From the NCBI RefSeq assembly GCF_001294335.1, contig NZ_LGKG01000164.1:26120-90119 (forward strand): a stretch of 64,000 bases of DNA. The letters are read 5' to 3'. The DNA is from Streptomyces chattanoogensis (GTDB lineage Bacteria; Actinomycetota; Actinomycetes; Streptomycetales; Streptomycetaceae). The notes under the pieces are model-generated. The model searched no databases, was not told where the DNA came from, and saw nothing but the letters and a program-made list of their open reading frames with translations. Shown piece after piece: positions 26,980 to 36,345 of this stretch (the first letter of the stretch is position 1; every line of letters begins with the position of its first letter). The translations under genes were made by a program, and so were the position numbers.

Positions 26980-27768
26980 ATGAGGATCACCACCAAGCTG
27001 TCCCGGGCCGTCACCGCCCTCGCCCTGAGCGCCATTGTGGGACTGGGCCTGGCGAACGGGGCGCAGGCCGCGTCAGCACAGGACAACACGGCCCACCCCA
27101 GCGCCCGTTCGGCCACCGAGGGCGGCGGTTGGCAGGGTGAGGGCGGGCTGTCGTTGAGCCCGGCGGACAATGCGCGCGTGGACGCCTATCTGGAGCAGGC
27201 CAAGAAGGCGGAGCGGTCCATCAGCCCGCAGGTGCGGGCGGCCGCGGTGCTCAGCGCCGCCGAGGTCATCGGCTTCGACCGCCGCCTGAAGTCCCCGGAT
27301 TCGCTCAAGCGCAAGGTCGCCACCTCGATGAGGGAGAACCCGGGCCAGAACGTCGGCGAGGCCCTGGCGAGAATCAGCGACTCGGTGCGCTACACCCTGC
27401 AGTGGCCCGACGACCGCTACAGCGTCGGTGTCACCATCGCCTCGCACACCCTCGCGGCCTGGGGCAACGACAGCACCAAATGGACGAACCGCTGGAACGG
27501 CGGGAAGGGCTACAAGGGGCTCAACACCGGCTGGCACGCACCACATTCCGGACATTCGTTCGAGATCCAGTTCCACACTCCGACGAGCAAGTGGGCACAG
27601 GAGGAGACACACAAGCTGTACGAGGAGCAGCGACTGCCCACCACCACACCCGAGCGCGCCAAGGAACTCCAGGAACAGCAGGACTCGATCTTCGCAATGG
27701 TTCCCGTCCCGCCCGGCGCCGACCGCTTGACCGCTCCCCGCGTGCCAGTCACCGCCTCCCGTCGTTGA
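26980..27768 (+). CDS. Secreted protein with RelA/SpoT-type nucleotidyltransferase core
   Basis: A 262-residue protein starting at 26980 behind GGAAGGAG. Residues 1-31 are a signal peptide ending NGAQA-AS. The core (about 95-220) carries the ordered motifs of the (p)ppGpp synthetase fold: RRLKSPDSLKRKV (101-113; compare the R-x-K-S-x-x-S-x-x-x-K ATP-binding box), ARISDSVRYTL with D134 and R137 (compare D-x-x-G-x-R), GYKGLNTGW (177-185; compare GYRSLH), and SFEIQFHTP with E195 and Q197 (compare EIQIRT). No HD hydrolase, TGS or ACT domain is present. Known relatives make (p)ppGpp or (p)ppApp, and some are exported toxins. A secreted member is unusual. No immunity gene is obvious nearby. Activity is inferred from motifs only. 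Confidence 0.75.
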   Translation: MRITTKLSRAVTALALSAIVGLGLANGAQAASAQDNTAHPSARSATEGGGWQGEGGLSLSPADNARVDAYLEQAKKAERSISPQVRAAAVLSAAEVIGFDRRLKSPDSLKRKVATSMRENPGQNVGEALARISDSVRYTLQWPDDRYSVGVTIASHTLAAWGNDSTKWTNRWNGGKGYKGLNTGWHAPHSGHSFEIQFHTPTSKWAQEETHKLYEEQRLPTTTPERAKELQEQQDSIFAMVPVPPGADRLTAPRVPVTASRR

Positions 27769-27851
27769 TCCGCTCGCCCAGCACAGGGCCTCGAAGCAGG
27801 TCAAGGCGGGCTTCAGTCCAGATGGGACACCCGGCGGAGGCCGACGAGTCT

Positions 27852-27867
27852 CCCCCGCCGGCGGGGG
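27852..27867. terminator. GC-rich hairpin downstream of the secreted RelA/SpoT-fold gene
   Basis: A perfect 16-bp palindrome CCCCCGCCGGCGGGGG, followed by four more G, lies 83 bp after the stop codon. It could act as a transcription terminator of the U-less kind common in Streptomyces, but with no loop it would form a cruciform rather than a classical stem-loop. Confidence 0.3.
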
Positions 27868-27904
27868 GGGGTGTTCGCTCAGCGGCACACGTGAGTTCCT
27901 CAGA

Positions 27905-28323
27905 ACTTCGCAGGCTCCTTCTTCTGCACCCGCGAAGCCTTCCGGGCCATCAAGGCCCGCAGTGGCGGAGCCATCGTCGGCACAGGCTCCTGCACCTGCA
28001 CCGTCGCTCTGCGCAAAGGCGCCGCCTACAGCGCGTCGAAGGGCGCTCGGGCCCAGCTGACCAAGGTTCTCGCCGTTGAGGGCGGGTCACTGAGCATCCG
28101 CGCCAGCATCGTTGCCGCAGGCGTTATCGAGACTGATCTCCTCGACACGATCCACTCCGACAGCCGCGCGTACCTGGCGTCCTTCGCCGACGCGCAACCC
28201 TGGGCCGAGTGGCACAGCCCGAAGAGATCGCGGAGGTCCTGTGCTTCCTCGCCTCACCACGCTCCAGCTTCATCACAGGAGCCGTGGTCGCGGCTGACGG
28301 CGGCTTCACCGCGGTCCGGTGCC
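27905..28323 (+). pseudogene. Short-chain dehydrogenase/reductase, truncated and frameshifted
   Basis: One frame reads AFRAIKARSGGAIVGTGS, then AAYSASKGARAQLTKVLAVE with the SDR catalytic Y-S-A-S-K, then RASIVAAGVIETDLLDTI. Around 28195-28205 the coding frame shifts by one. The usual C-terminus continues in another frame as AQPEEIAEVLCFLASPRSSF and ITGAVVAADGGF. The N-terminal Rossmann half with TGxxxGIG is missing. It is therefore a relic with a 5' truncation and at least one frameshift. Confidence 0.75.
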
Positions 28324-28628
28324 GCATCAGGCAATGTGTCTGTGACGACCCGCAAGCGGACCCAGTATGTCGTCCGTCAGGAACTCATCGACGTCGCCTA
28401 CATCCAGCGGAACAACCCGGCCGGGCCCCGAGGCGGCGATCATCGCCCGCACCGCCCCCGCGCGCAGATCGCCGCGGAGAGGAGGCAGCACTGCGAGGAG
28501 GTGCTGCAGAAACTGACGGAGCGGCAGGAATGTCAGGCACAGGCGCTGGAGCGGCTAGTTTGTCTGTGCAGGACTGGTACGCAGGCCCGTGGTGGCAGAG
28601 GTGCACGGGGGACGAGAGGTCGGGAAGA
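28324..28628. other. Leader region upstream of the Ser/Thr kinase, no clear gene
   Basis: A frame across this stretch encodes an amphipathic run (RAQIAAERRQHCEEVLQKLT) that might be the tail of a lost gene. It has no good start and runs into the kinase gene in another frame. Alternative in-frame starts for the kinase exist here (ATG at 28530), so part of it could be kinase leader. Confidence 0.3.
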
Positions 28629-30881
28629 GTGTCGCTGCGCGAAGGTGATCCAGCCGAGATCGGTGGTTATCCACTGGAGGCCCGGCTCGGCTCGGGTGGC
28701 ATGGGCACGGTCTTTCTGGCCCGTACGAGTTCAGGGCGAACTGTCGCGATCAAACTGATCCACCCGCAGTTCGCGGCGGACGACGAGTTCCGCACCCGCT
28801 TCCGGCAGGAGGTGGCGGCCGCGAGGCGGGTGAGCGGCGCGTTCACCGCCGCCGTGGTCGACGCTGCCCCTGAGGCCGAGCAGCCGTGGATGGCGACGAC
28901 CTATATTCAGGGGCACACGCTCTCCCGGCGCATCGCCACGAAGGGCCCGCTGAGCGGAGCGGAACTGAGGCGGCTCGCTATCGGACTGGCGGAGGCGCTG
29001 CGGGACATACACCGGGTGGGGGTCATCCACCGTGACCTGAAGCCCTCGAACGTCGTGCTCTCACCCGAGGGCCCGCGCGTCATCGACTTCGGCATTTCGC
29101 GCGCCGTGGACCAGCAGACGCTGACGATTACAGGGCGGGTCATCGGTACGCCGCCCTTCATGTCGCCCGAGCAGTTGCAGGCGCCGCGTGATGTGGGGCC
29201 GCGGTCCGATGTCTTCTCGCTGGGGACGCTGCTGGCGTACGCAGCGACGGGCCACGGGCCCTTCGACGCGGACAGCCCATACATCGTTGCGTATCAGGTG
29301 GTGCACGGGGAGCCGTTGCTGGAGGACGTGCCGGTGGCCTTGCGCACGGTCGTCGAGTCGTGCCTGGCCAAGGAGCCCAACGGACGCCCCTCGGCGGACG
29401 AACTCCTCGTGCTGCTACGGGACCTGCCGGCCGACCTCGGCCAGACCGACGCGGGGGGAGTCGACGCGGGCCGCACCCGCGACATGATCACCCAGCATCA
29501 CTTCGCGACGCCGGCCACCCCGGCGCCGACTGCCCCGACCACCACCCCGGCCGGTCCCGATACGGGAAGCGCCGACACCCCCATCGGCCGCCGACCGCGT
29601 CGCCGACGGCGTCCCGTGCTCGCGGCCGCGGTCGCGGTCACGGTGGCAGCGATCGGTGGAGGAGTCGCCGCACTGACGGCGGGCGGCTTTGGGGGAAACA
29701 GCGGCGGCGACAAGGGCAACAGCCCTGCGGCGGCCCCGGGTGCCGCGCTTCCGGACGGCTTCAAGCCATGGCACAAGACCGTGCCGGGCGGTCGCGAGGA
29801 CATACCCGACGAGCTGCGTTGCGTCGCGCGTGGCGACGCGCTGTTCTGCGGGGGCGGCGGTGTGATCGCGGCCCGTATCAGGGCCAGGGACGGCTCGCGG
29901 GTGTGGACGGCGAAGAGCCCGGGCGTCCCCGTCAACGGCATGTACCTGGTGGGCGCCACCGACGACACGGTACTTGGTTACCGCTTCGCCGCCCAGGACG
30001 CCCCGCAGAACCCTCGCAGCGAGGTGGTGGCCATCGACGCGAACAGCGGCCGGGAGCTGTGGTCCGTGCCGTCCGGCGCCCAGTCGACGGCTGTCACGGG
30101 TCGGACCCAGGAAGCCCTTGTGGTCGGCTCCGACGTCGTGACGGTCGACGCTTCCCACTCCCGCTTCGAGGCCCGCAACGCGCACAGCGGTCAGGTCACA
30201 TGGACGTCGCCATTCCCTGCGGGCACGCAGTGCGCTCCCGTCCCGATGGGCCCACAACTCGTCGCGATGTGCGCGACGAATGCGGAGGTGGATGCCTTTG
30301 CCGTGCGCCACCCCACCCTGTACCCGGTCGACCGCGCCTCGGGGACACTGGGCAGGCCCGTCGCGGTCAACGGCCCCGCCGTGCCGATAGGCGTCGCCAA
30401 CGGCAGGCTCGTACTCCTGCAAGTACACATGGGGGGACCGGACCGGGCCCGCTACAACGGGGTGGCACGGGTCGCCCCGGCCTCACGGAAGGTCACGTAC
30501 TCCCGACTGGCCAAGACATACGCGGGGACACCCGGCATGGCGGACGGCACCGTCTACGTGAGCGGGCAGACCGGTCTCGTCACAGCACTCGACCCCGCGA
30601 CCGGCCGGAAGAAATGGTCGCGGCAGACTAGCGTGGAGGGCGCGTCGGGTCCTGTTGCGGGAGCCGACGCACTGTATTTCAGCTCGGCCACCGGCCGGGT
30701 GGTCGCGCTGTCGCCGTCCGATGGCAAACTCCTGTGGACAACAGATCCGCAGGCCGATGGGTTGACGGGCGAGCTGGGCGCAAGCCCGCGTGTGACTCTT
30801 GCGGGGCGTGCGGTGATCGTGGCCGCGGCCAAGAACACTCTCTTCGCTTTCGACGCGCAGAAGCCGCCGAAGTCGGGCTGA
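28629..30881 (+). CDS. Membrane serine/threonine protein kinase with PQQ-like beta-propeller
   Basis: About 750 residues from GTG 28629, which gives the conserved Streptomyces opening VSLREGDPAEIGGYPLEARL; an ATG 99 bp upstream is possible. The kinase domain (about 10-275) has the glycine loop GSGGMGTVFLA, lysine in VAIKLIH, the HRDLKPSNVVL catalytic loop, DFGISR and GTPPFMSPEQ. After a Pro/Thr linker a single membrane helix follows (about 335-355, AAAVAVTVAAIGGGVAAL), preceded by a basic RRPRRRRR. The C-terminal 370 residues form an extracellular PQQ-like repeat domain with DPATGRKKW and DGKLLWTTDP repeats, a likely ligand sensor. It phosphorylates Ser/Thr on unknown targets. It sits alone after a broken SDR gene. 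Confidence 0.92.
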   Translation: MSLREGDPAEIGGYPLEARLGSGGMGTVFLARTSSGRTVAIKLIHPQFAADDEFRTRFRQEVAAARRVSGAFTAAVVDAAPEAEQPWMATTYIQGHTLSRRIATKGPLSGAELRRLAIGLAEALRDIHRVGVIHRDLKPSNVVLSPEGPRVIDFGISRAVDQQTLTITGRVIGTPPFMSPEQLQAPRDVGPRSDVFSLGTLLAYAATGHGPFDADSPYIVAYQVVHGEPLLEDVPVALRTVVESCLAKEPNGRPSADELLVLLRDLPADLGQTDAGGVDAGRTRDMITQHHFATPATPAPTAPTTTPAGPDTGSADTPIGRRPRRRRRPVLAAAVAVTVAAIGGGVAALTAGGFGGNSGGDKGNSPAAAPGAALPDGFKPWHKTVPGGREDIPDELRCVARGDALFCGGGGVIAARIRARDGSRVWTAKSPGVPVNGMYLVGATDDTVLGYRFAAQDAPQNPRSEVVAIDANSGRELWSVPSGAQSTAVTGRTQEALVVGSDVVTVDASHSRFEARNAHSGQVTWTSPFPAGTQCAPVPMGPQLVAMCATNAEVDAFAVRHPTLYPVDRASGTLGRPVAVNGPAVPIGVANGRLVLLQVHMGGPDRARYNGVARVAPASRKVTYSRLAKTYAGTPGMADGTVYVSGQTGLVTALDPATGRKKWSRQTSVEGASGPVAGADALYFSSATGRVVALSPSDGKLLWTTDPQADGLTGELGASPRVTLAGRAVIVAAAKNTLFAFDAQKPPKSG

Positions 30882-31165
30882 CCCGGGGGGGCTGGACGGC
30901 GGCTGCAACATTGCCATGGAGTACCGGGGGGAAGCTCCGCCGCCGGCACCACGTCCCAAGATCCGGGCCAGTTGCGGACCAACTCGGCTTCGCATCGGGC
31001 ATTTCAGCAGCCCTGCGCGGCTGCGCGCAGCATCGTGCCGGCAGTCGTCCAGCAGAATCCGTTGCCCGCAGTCAAGCCCCGTGAGATCATCAAGGCTCAA
31101 CGGTCCGTCTCCTTTCGCTTACGCTTACGCTTCGCGACGCAAATGAAAGAGTGCGGGCCGTTGCC

Positions 31166-32449
31166 ATGTCCACGATTTCGAGTAATCGACCAAGATCCGC
31201 GAATGGCAGCGACCGTTTGATGTACACAACAGAGCCAACAGAAGCACGCATCGAGGATGCGAGCAACATCTTGGTTGCGCCTTCGGCATTGCAAGACAAT
31301 GACTTGATCCGGGACTTTTTCGGGTCCACCATCACACCAGAGGTCCTTGCTTCTAGTTCGCACACCCTCGCGCAGAAGACCGTCTACCTGTGTGGCGATG
31401 TATCCGGGATCAGCGGCCGCCAACTGCATGCGGCGGACCGGGTATTCGTTGTCCGGGAGCTATCGCACGGTTACCACGAGGACGTCGACAATCCTTGGAC
31501 CCTTGTCGACCTCGGCCGGGTTCCCCTCCGCGTACACGGCGCCGGCGTGTACTACCGCCGCTTTTTCGACCTTGACACCGATCACTTCGGACGGATCCGT
31601 GCCGAGCACGCGTTCCAGTCCCTGACGGAGTCCACCAAGCCTGGAACAGCTCATCGCAGCGGAATCTATCTGACGCCCGTTATACGAAACGGCGACGAAC
31701 TACATTTCCGCCTGCTCCGGTGCTCCACGAATCTCTCGGGGCCGACCGAGAGCTTTCGCCCGACTGACACGCGCATCGTCGAGGCTCTGAACCGCGAGGC
31801 CGCCACCGTCTTCCGGAACCAGGCACCGCTGAATCACGTCCTCGCGCAGATCTACCACAACACCCTTGCCACGGCCGAGCGCAGACAGTCCAAGGCCAAG
31901 ATATCGGCCCATGCCGACAAGACCAAGGACATGCCCGGCAATGGCATCATGGCCTTCTGCACCTTCTATGATCGGCTCGACAAGCTGCAGCCCCTGGCCG
32001 AAGACGCCTTCGACTACGGCGTGAAGGGCGCCAGCGGGCTGACCAAACTCCGCTTTCGCCTCAAGGAGCCGATCGAAGAACGCGACGGGGTCGCGCTCCC
32101 CCCGCAGTTCACCCTGACTCTCCACCCCGGCTCGGTGTTCTTCATGCCGCTGTCCACCAATCGCCTGTATACGCACGAAATCCTGCCCTCAGCGTTGGAC
32201 GCCGAGTTGCTCCCGACCCGCCTGGGATACGTGGTGCGCTGTTCGAGCACCGAAGCCGTTCACAAGAACGGCCACACATTCCTCAAAGTGGCTGGAGATT
32301 TGGTGAAGCTGGGGCCACCCACACCGGCGGGCATGAACGAGCTGCGCAGGCTGTACGCCGAGGAGAACACGACCTCGTCCTTCATTGATTACGGCGACGA
32401 ATTTCTCTTCAGCATGAACACGGGAGACTACGTTGCCCCCCGAGTCTAG
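31166..32449 (+). CDS. AlkB-like 2-oxoglutarate/Fe(II) oxygenase, first of a pair
   Basis: About 427 residues. The C-terminal half shows the double-stranded beta-helix ligands: H249 and D251 in ISAHADKTKDMPGNG, distal H337 in NRLYTHEILPS, and RLGYVVRCSS, whose R-x5-R spacing matches the 2-oxoglutarate-binding arginines of AlkB (RxxLTFR type). The N-terminal 200 residues are unrecognised. Ribosome sites are weak, so the start is uncertain; GTG 31151 and ATG 31220 are alternatives. Base composition looks less GC-rich than the surroundings, with more A/T third positions, which suggests horizontal acquisition. It overlaps the next, related gene by 17 bp. The substrate could be a nucleic-acid base, a protein or a small molecule. 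Confidence 0.65.
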   Translation: MSTISSNRPRSANGSDRLMYTTEPTEARIEDASNILVAPSALQDNDLIRDFFGSTITPEVLASSSHTLAQKTVYLCGDVSGISGRQLHAADRVFVVRELSHGYHEDVDNPWTLVDLGRVPLRVHGAGVYYRRFFDLDTDHFGRIRAEHAFQSLTESTKPGTAHRSGIYLTPVIRNGDELHFRLLRCSTNLSGPTESFRPTDTRIVEALNREAATVFRNQAPLNHVLAQIYHNTLATAERRQSKAKISAHADKTKDMPGNGIMAFCTFYDRLDKLQPLAEDAFDYGVKGASGLTKLRFRLKEPIEERDGVALPPQFTLTLHPGSVFFMPLSTNRLYTHEILPSALDAELLPTRLGYVVRCSSTEAVHKNGHTFLKVAGDLVKLGPPTPAGMNELRRLYAEENTTSSFIDYGDEFLFSMNTGDYVAPRV

Positions 32450-33203
32450 GATCTCGAATGAGATCATCTCGTGCGCTTTGCCGACCGCGGAGAACCTCTT
32501 TGCGGAGCTGTCCGCGTCGGCTCGTTTGGAAGACGTAGGAAAAGGCCGGAAAGGCGCCGCGCTCACCAAGATCGACGAGGCGGGTGGTGTGCCTCTCGTA
32601 CGTACTACCACTCGATACAGCAGCCCGACGCAGCGTTTCCGTGCGACGCACGAACGGCTGGCGCAACAGATTCAAGAACGTGCGGCGCTTCCGGTCGGCT
32701 TCAACAACGCACTCATCGAGAGCTACACGAACGCTTACAAAACCATGGGCAGCCACTCCGACCAAGCCCTCGATCTGGCCGACGAGTCGTTTATCGCCGT
32801 CTTCTCCTGCTACCAACATCCCGAAGTGAGCCCACCGAGGAAGCTGATCTTCGAATCAAAGGAATCCGATGTCGACAGGTTCGAGATCCCTCTCGCCCAC
32901 AACAGTGTCGTCGCTTTTTCTGTCGACTCGAATCGGCGACTCAGGCACAAGATCGTAGTAGTCACGCCCGTCCCGACGGCGGACAACCAATGGTTGGGGG
33001 TAACTTTCCGAACGTCAAAGACCTTCGTTCGGTTTCGCGATGGCCATCCATACCTCCCGCAGGGTGCGCGCCTCACGTCGGCCGACGATGAGCAGAGGCG
33101 CGAGTTTTACCAACTAAGGCGCCGTGAGAACAATGAAACGGACTTCATCTACCCCCTGTTGACGTACACCATCAGCGAAAGCGATCTGATGCCGCCCGTC
33201 TGA
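32433..33203 (+). CDS. AlkB-like 2-oxoglutarate/Fe(II) oxygenase, second of a pair
   Basis: 256 residues from a TTG at 32433 that overlaps the preceding gene and follows CGGGAG; the start is tentative, since no ATG gives this frame nearby. Motifs: H108 and D110 in YKTMGSHSDQALDL, distal H172 in RRLRHKIVV, and WLGVTFRTSKTF with the C-terminal 2-oxoglutarate arginine. The strand pattern SFIAVFSCYQHPE and RKLIFESKES fits the AlkB jelly roll. It is shorter than its partner and the two appear distantly related, sharing the catalytic arrangement but little else. Being overlapped and co-directional, they probably act together. Composition is again less GC-rich than flanking DNA. Confidence 0.65.
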   Translation: MPPESRISNEIISCALPTAENLFAELSASARLEDVGKGRKGAALTKIDEAGGVPLVRTTTRYSSPTQRFRATHERLAQQIQERAALPVGFNNALIESYTNAYKTMGSHSDQALDLADESFIAVFSCYQHPEVSPPRKLIFESKESDVDRFEIPLAHNSVVAFSVDSNRRLRHKIVVVTPVPTADNQWLGVTFRTSKTFVRFRDGHPYLPQGARLTSADDEQRREFYQLRRRENNETDFIYPLLTYTISESDLMPPV

Positions 33204-33335
33204 CCTCAAGGGCTTTTGAGTAACCCTGGATCCTTCTTCTTCGTGATCCAGCGATCTCCCATGCGCGCTGAGAGAGCAGCGAACGCAGTGCACCAGACCC
33301 CGCGACCCTTCCGGCCTGGACCCATCGGACAGGCC

Positions 33336-34649
33336 CTAGAGGTGCCGTGGCCGCACCATCATCCGGATCCCGTCCCGTGCCCACAGCACGAACCGTTCCA
33401 CCGGCGTCACCTCGTGTCCCGGCGCGGGCCGAAAGCGCAGGCGCTTGAGGAGGACGGTCAGGACAACGTGGGCCTCGACCGTGGCCAAAGCCGCGCCCTC
33501 GCAGCTGCGTGGCCCGATCCCGAAGGGGACGTACGCGAGCCGCGGCCGCTTGGCCACCTCCTGCGGCATGAACCGCTCGGGGTCGAACCGCTCCGGCTCG
33601 GGCCAGTACTCAGGGTTCAGATGCACCGCCCAGAACGGATAGAACACCGTCGTCCCGGCCGGGATCTCGTACGGGCCCAGAACCAGGTCCTCGGTCGTCT
33701 CGCGTGCGCCGTACGGGCCGGGCGGGAACAGGCGCATCGACTCCTTGAGCACCATGTCCAGATACGTGAGCCGCCGCAGATTACCGTAATCGGGCGTGGT
33801 GCGCTCGCCCAACACCTGGTCCAGTTCGGCGGCGACGCGATCGGCCACGTCGGAATGGCGGCCCAGCAGGTGCAGGGTCCACGAGACGGCGACGCCGGTG
33901 GTGTGGTGGGCGGCGAGCAGCGTCACCATCACGGTGTCCCGGATCCGCGCCGGGCTCTGCCCGGCCTCGACGAGTGCCCCGATCAGGTCGCTGCGGTCGG
34001 TGCGGCCGCCCGAGCGGTGCGCCGCCACCACGCGGTCGACCGTCGCACGCAGATATGCAAGGGCCGCCTCGGCCCGCTCCGCCGAGCGCGGGTCGGCCCG
34101 CGGCACCTGGTAGAGCCGCCCGAGGTGCTCGGTGAGCACCTTCTCGAACGCGGCGACGACACGGTCGGTGTCGGCTTCCGCGCCGCCGAGCGCGAACCCG
34201 CAGATCATACGGAGCGACAGCGCGGTCAACTCCTTCTGCAGCTCGACGGGTTCGCCCTCGGGCTGCCCCGCCCAGCGGTCCGCGAGCTCCTGCGCCAGCT
34301 CCGTGAAGCGCGCGAAGTGCCGCTCGTGAGCAGGCCGTCCGGCGAGTACCGAGAGCAGTAGTCGGCGCCAGGGGGTGTGCTCGTCGGCGGGCAGCACTTG
34401 CAGGTTGCCTGCCTCGCACAGCGGGTCCAGGAACGCGAACAGCTCCTCGGGCCGCGTGTCGATGTGCGCCGTGGCCTCCAGAAGCACGGGATCGGCAACC
34501 GACACGGCCGTGTCCGCGCCCGGCAGTTGGAAGCGCACGACGGGTCCGTGCGCCTCGTGCAGGCGTAACTGGTACCGGTGCAGCCCGCCCGCAGCCGCAA
34601 CGGCGCTCAGCCCGCCGTCCTCCTGGTGCTCGGGGCCGGGGATGCGCAT
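33336..34649 (-). CDS. Cytochrome P450
   Basis: A 437-residue soluble P450 starting at ATG 34649 behind GAGGAGG. The I-helix oxygen-binding groove is LLAAHHTTGVAVSW, the K-helix E-x-x-R is VLKESMRLFPPGP, and the haem-binding loop is PFGIGPRSCEG with cysteine thiolate C383. The PERFDPERF motif precedes it. It would hydroxylate or otherwise oxidise a small organic substrate with electrons from ferredoxin. No ferredoxin or biosynthetic genes lie beside it, so it appears to be a stand-alone monooxygenase. The A-x-x-T-T in the I-helix fits the normal acid-alcohol arrangement only partly (H-H-T-T). The 5' neighbour, EndoH, is unrelated and in the same orientation. Confidence 0.93.
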   Translation of the reverse strand: MRIPGPEHQEDGGLSAVAAAGGLHRYQLRLHEAHGPVVRFQLPGADTAVSVADPVLLEATAHIDTRPEELFAFLDPLCEAGNLQVLPADEHTPWRRLLLSVLAGRPAHERHFARFTELAQELADRWAGQPEGEPVELQKELTALSLRMICGFALGGAEADTDRVVAAFEKVLTEHLGRLYQVPRADPRSAERAEAALAYLRATVDRVVAAHRSGGRTDRSDLIGALVEAGQSPARIRDTVMVTLLAAHHTTGVAVSWTLHLLGRHSDVADRVAAELDQVLGERTTPDYGNLRRLTYLDMVLKESMRLFPPGPYGARETTEDLVLGPYEIPAGTTVFYPFWAVHLNPEYWPEPERFDPERFMPQEVAKRPRLAYVPFGIGPRSCEGAALATVEAHVVLTVLLKRLRFRPAPGHEVTPVERFVLWARDGIRMMVRPRHL

Positions 34650-34926
34650 CACTGTGCCTCCTCTCCCAAGGAGCATTTCACGGATCACGGAGGGGCGTTG
34701 TGCGCCGGCACCGGGCGGCTGGTGCGGCGATGACGGCCTGCGACCACGCATCCCCGGGCGCTCGAACGAAGGCGGCCATGAACCGCTGGCTGGACCGTGT
34801 GCTTCCCGTGGGCGCAGCCCGGGACGGCACTGCCCCATGGTCCCGGCACAGCAGCCGCGCCGCGGGTGGCCCTACGGGATGCGGCAAGCCCTGAGGGAGC
34901 GCCACGCGCTGGTGCGTGCGGTCGCC

Positions 34927-35847
34927 TTACGGCGTGTAGACGGCGTCACTGCCGTACAGCTCCCTGGTGAACGCGGACACGTCGGCGCTGCGGTCGGCAC
35001 CGTCGAGGTTGTACGTGAGATAGACGCCGTACCCCTCGCTGACGGTGCGACGGGCGAGGTCGGCGACTGCACTCTGCGAGGTCCCGCCGATCTCGACGGC
35101 CGCCGGCGACAGCTTCGACTTGGGCAGTGCGATGCCGGGGACCTGCCAGGTGCCGTAGTACGGGTTCCAGGCGTAGTCGAACTTGGACGAGACGTCGACG
35201 CCGCCGTAGGAGAGACGCGACGCGGCGGGGCCGATGTTGTAGAGGCTGATGATCTTGTCCGGCATGTTCGCACGCAGCGCCGTCACCAGGTGCACGAACG
35301 AGCTGTCGTTCGGCTGGCCGGTTCCGTTGTTGCCGTACTCCGCGTACTCGTCGTCGAAGTCGATGCCGTCGAGGCCGTACTTGCCCACGGTGTCCGACAG
35401 TTGCCTCGCGAATGCCGAAGCCGCCGATTGGGACAGGAAGTTGGCAAAACCCGCGCCCTGGTGGTTGCCGAGCACCGAGAGGACGACCTTGATGCCCTTC
35501 TGCTGTAACGGCCGTATCTCCGTGGCGGCGTTGTCGAGGACGCGCTGCACGTTCTCGTTGAAGTACAGCTTCGCCGCTTTCGTGCCGGTGTCGTAGTTGA
35601 TGTTCGCCGCGAAGATCACGGCTATGTCGAAGGCGTTGCCGCCGCCGTTGGCGAGGGTGTACTTGCCGACGTTCAGCATGCTGTTGTTGTTCACCTCGAC
35701 GTACGCCACCGAGGTCGGCCGCTGTTTCGCGGGTGCGGGGGACGCTGCTGCGCCGACCGTGGCGGTTGCGCCGAAGGCAAGGGCCACGGCGGCCGAGAGC
35801 ACGAGCGCGGCCCTCCGCACTCTGCTCCGTACCGGAGTGAACATCAT
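34927..35847 (-). CDS. endoH: Secreted endo-beta-N-acetylglucosaminidase H (GH18)
   Basis: A 306-residue secreted glycosidase closely matching Streptomyces plicatus EndoH across its length. Residues 1 to about 35 are a signal peptide. The mature part starts near APAKQRPTSVAYVEVNNNSM, and the GH18 active site is LDGIDFDDEYAEYG, with catalytic D165 and E167 of the D-x-x-D-x-D-x-E motif. EndoH cleaves the chitobiose core of high-mannose and hybrid N-glycans outside the cell. The start at 35847 has a GGGAG site; ATG 35862 and 35844 are alternatives. The C-terminus is intact (ELYGSDAVYTP). Such enzymes let Streptomyces feed on fungal or plant glycoproteins. Confidence 0.95.
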   Translation of the reverse strand: MMFTPVRSRVRRAALVLSAAVALAFGATATVGAAASPAPAKQRPTSVAYVEVNNNSMLNVGKYTLANGGGNAFDIAVIFAANINYDTGTKAAKLYFNENVQRVLDNAATEIRPLQQKGIKVVLSVLGNHQGAGFANFLSQSAASAFARQLSDTVGKYGLDGIDFDDEYAEYGNNGTGQPNDSSFVHLVTALRANMPDKIISLYNIGPAASRLSYGGVDVSSKFDYAWNPYYGTWQVPGIALPKSKLSPAAVEIGGTSQSAVADLARRTVSEGYGVYLTYNLDGADRSADVSAFTRELYGSDAVYTP

Positions 35848-36345
35848 TGATCGGTCTCCCATCGCATAGGTCGGCGCCCGACCTGTCCGAAGGCGCCGAG
35901 TGAGCCCTCCGAGCTTTCCGCTCCCGTGACCGAATCCCGAGAGTCCTGCCCGAACTCTTCATAGCCCCCACGCACATCGCGCCACAACCCGGTTCCTGGG
36001 CAAGGGAGTTGATGCGTCGAGATCACGGTCGATATACGTCTCCCCCTGGCCGACCACTGACGAGGGCGACGCGAGGAGCGCACACGCGCCAGAGAACAAC
36101 GCGCCACCATGTAGCCGAGTGCCTCACCGCGGTGAATACCCACGCCGCCAAAGCTGCTGATGTGCGCTCCGCCCTGGTGACCGACGACCAGATCTACCGT
36201 CGCCCGTCGGGCGCTTTGGGATCACCGCCGCCTGGTGGTCGCCGCCTGGTGGTGTCCTCGCCTGACCTTCCGCGCCCCCACGAGGCGCTGTGGGAGCGGC
36301 AGCTGCAGAGCTGGCGGCCGCCTCGGCGCCGAGCAGTGTACGGAC
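35848..36345. other. Upstream region of endoH, no gene seen
   Basis: About 500 bp with only short frames lacking coding character. It should contain the endoH promoter in its left part. Nothing else recognisable was found before the membrane-protein relic at 36346. Confidence 0.4.

Noticed and set aside
31115..31140. Short TTACGC tandem repeat before the oxygenase pair taken as a regulatory repeat array
   Set aside because: Only about two copies are present; too short to support a function.
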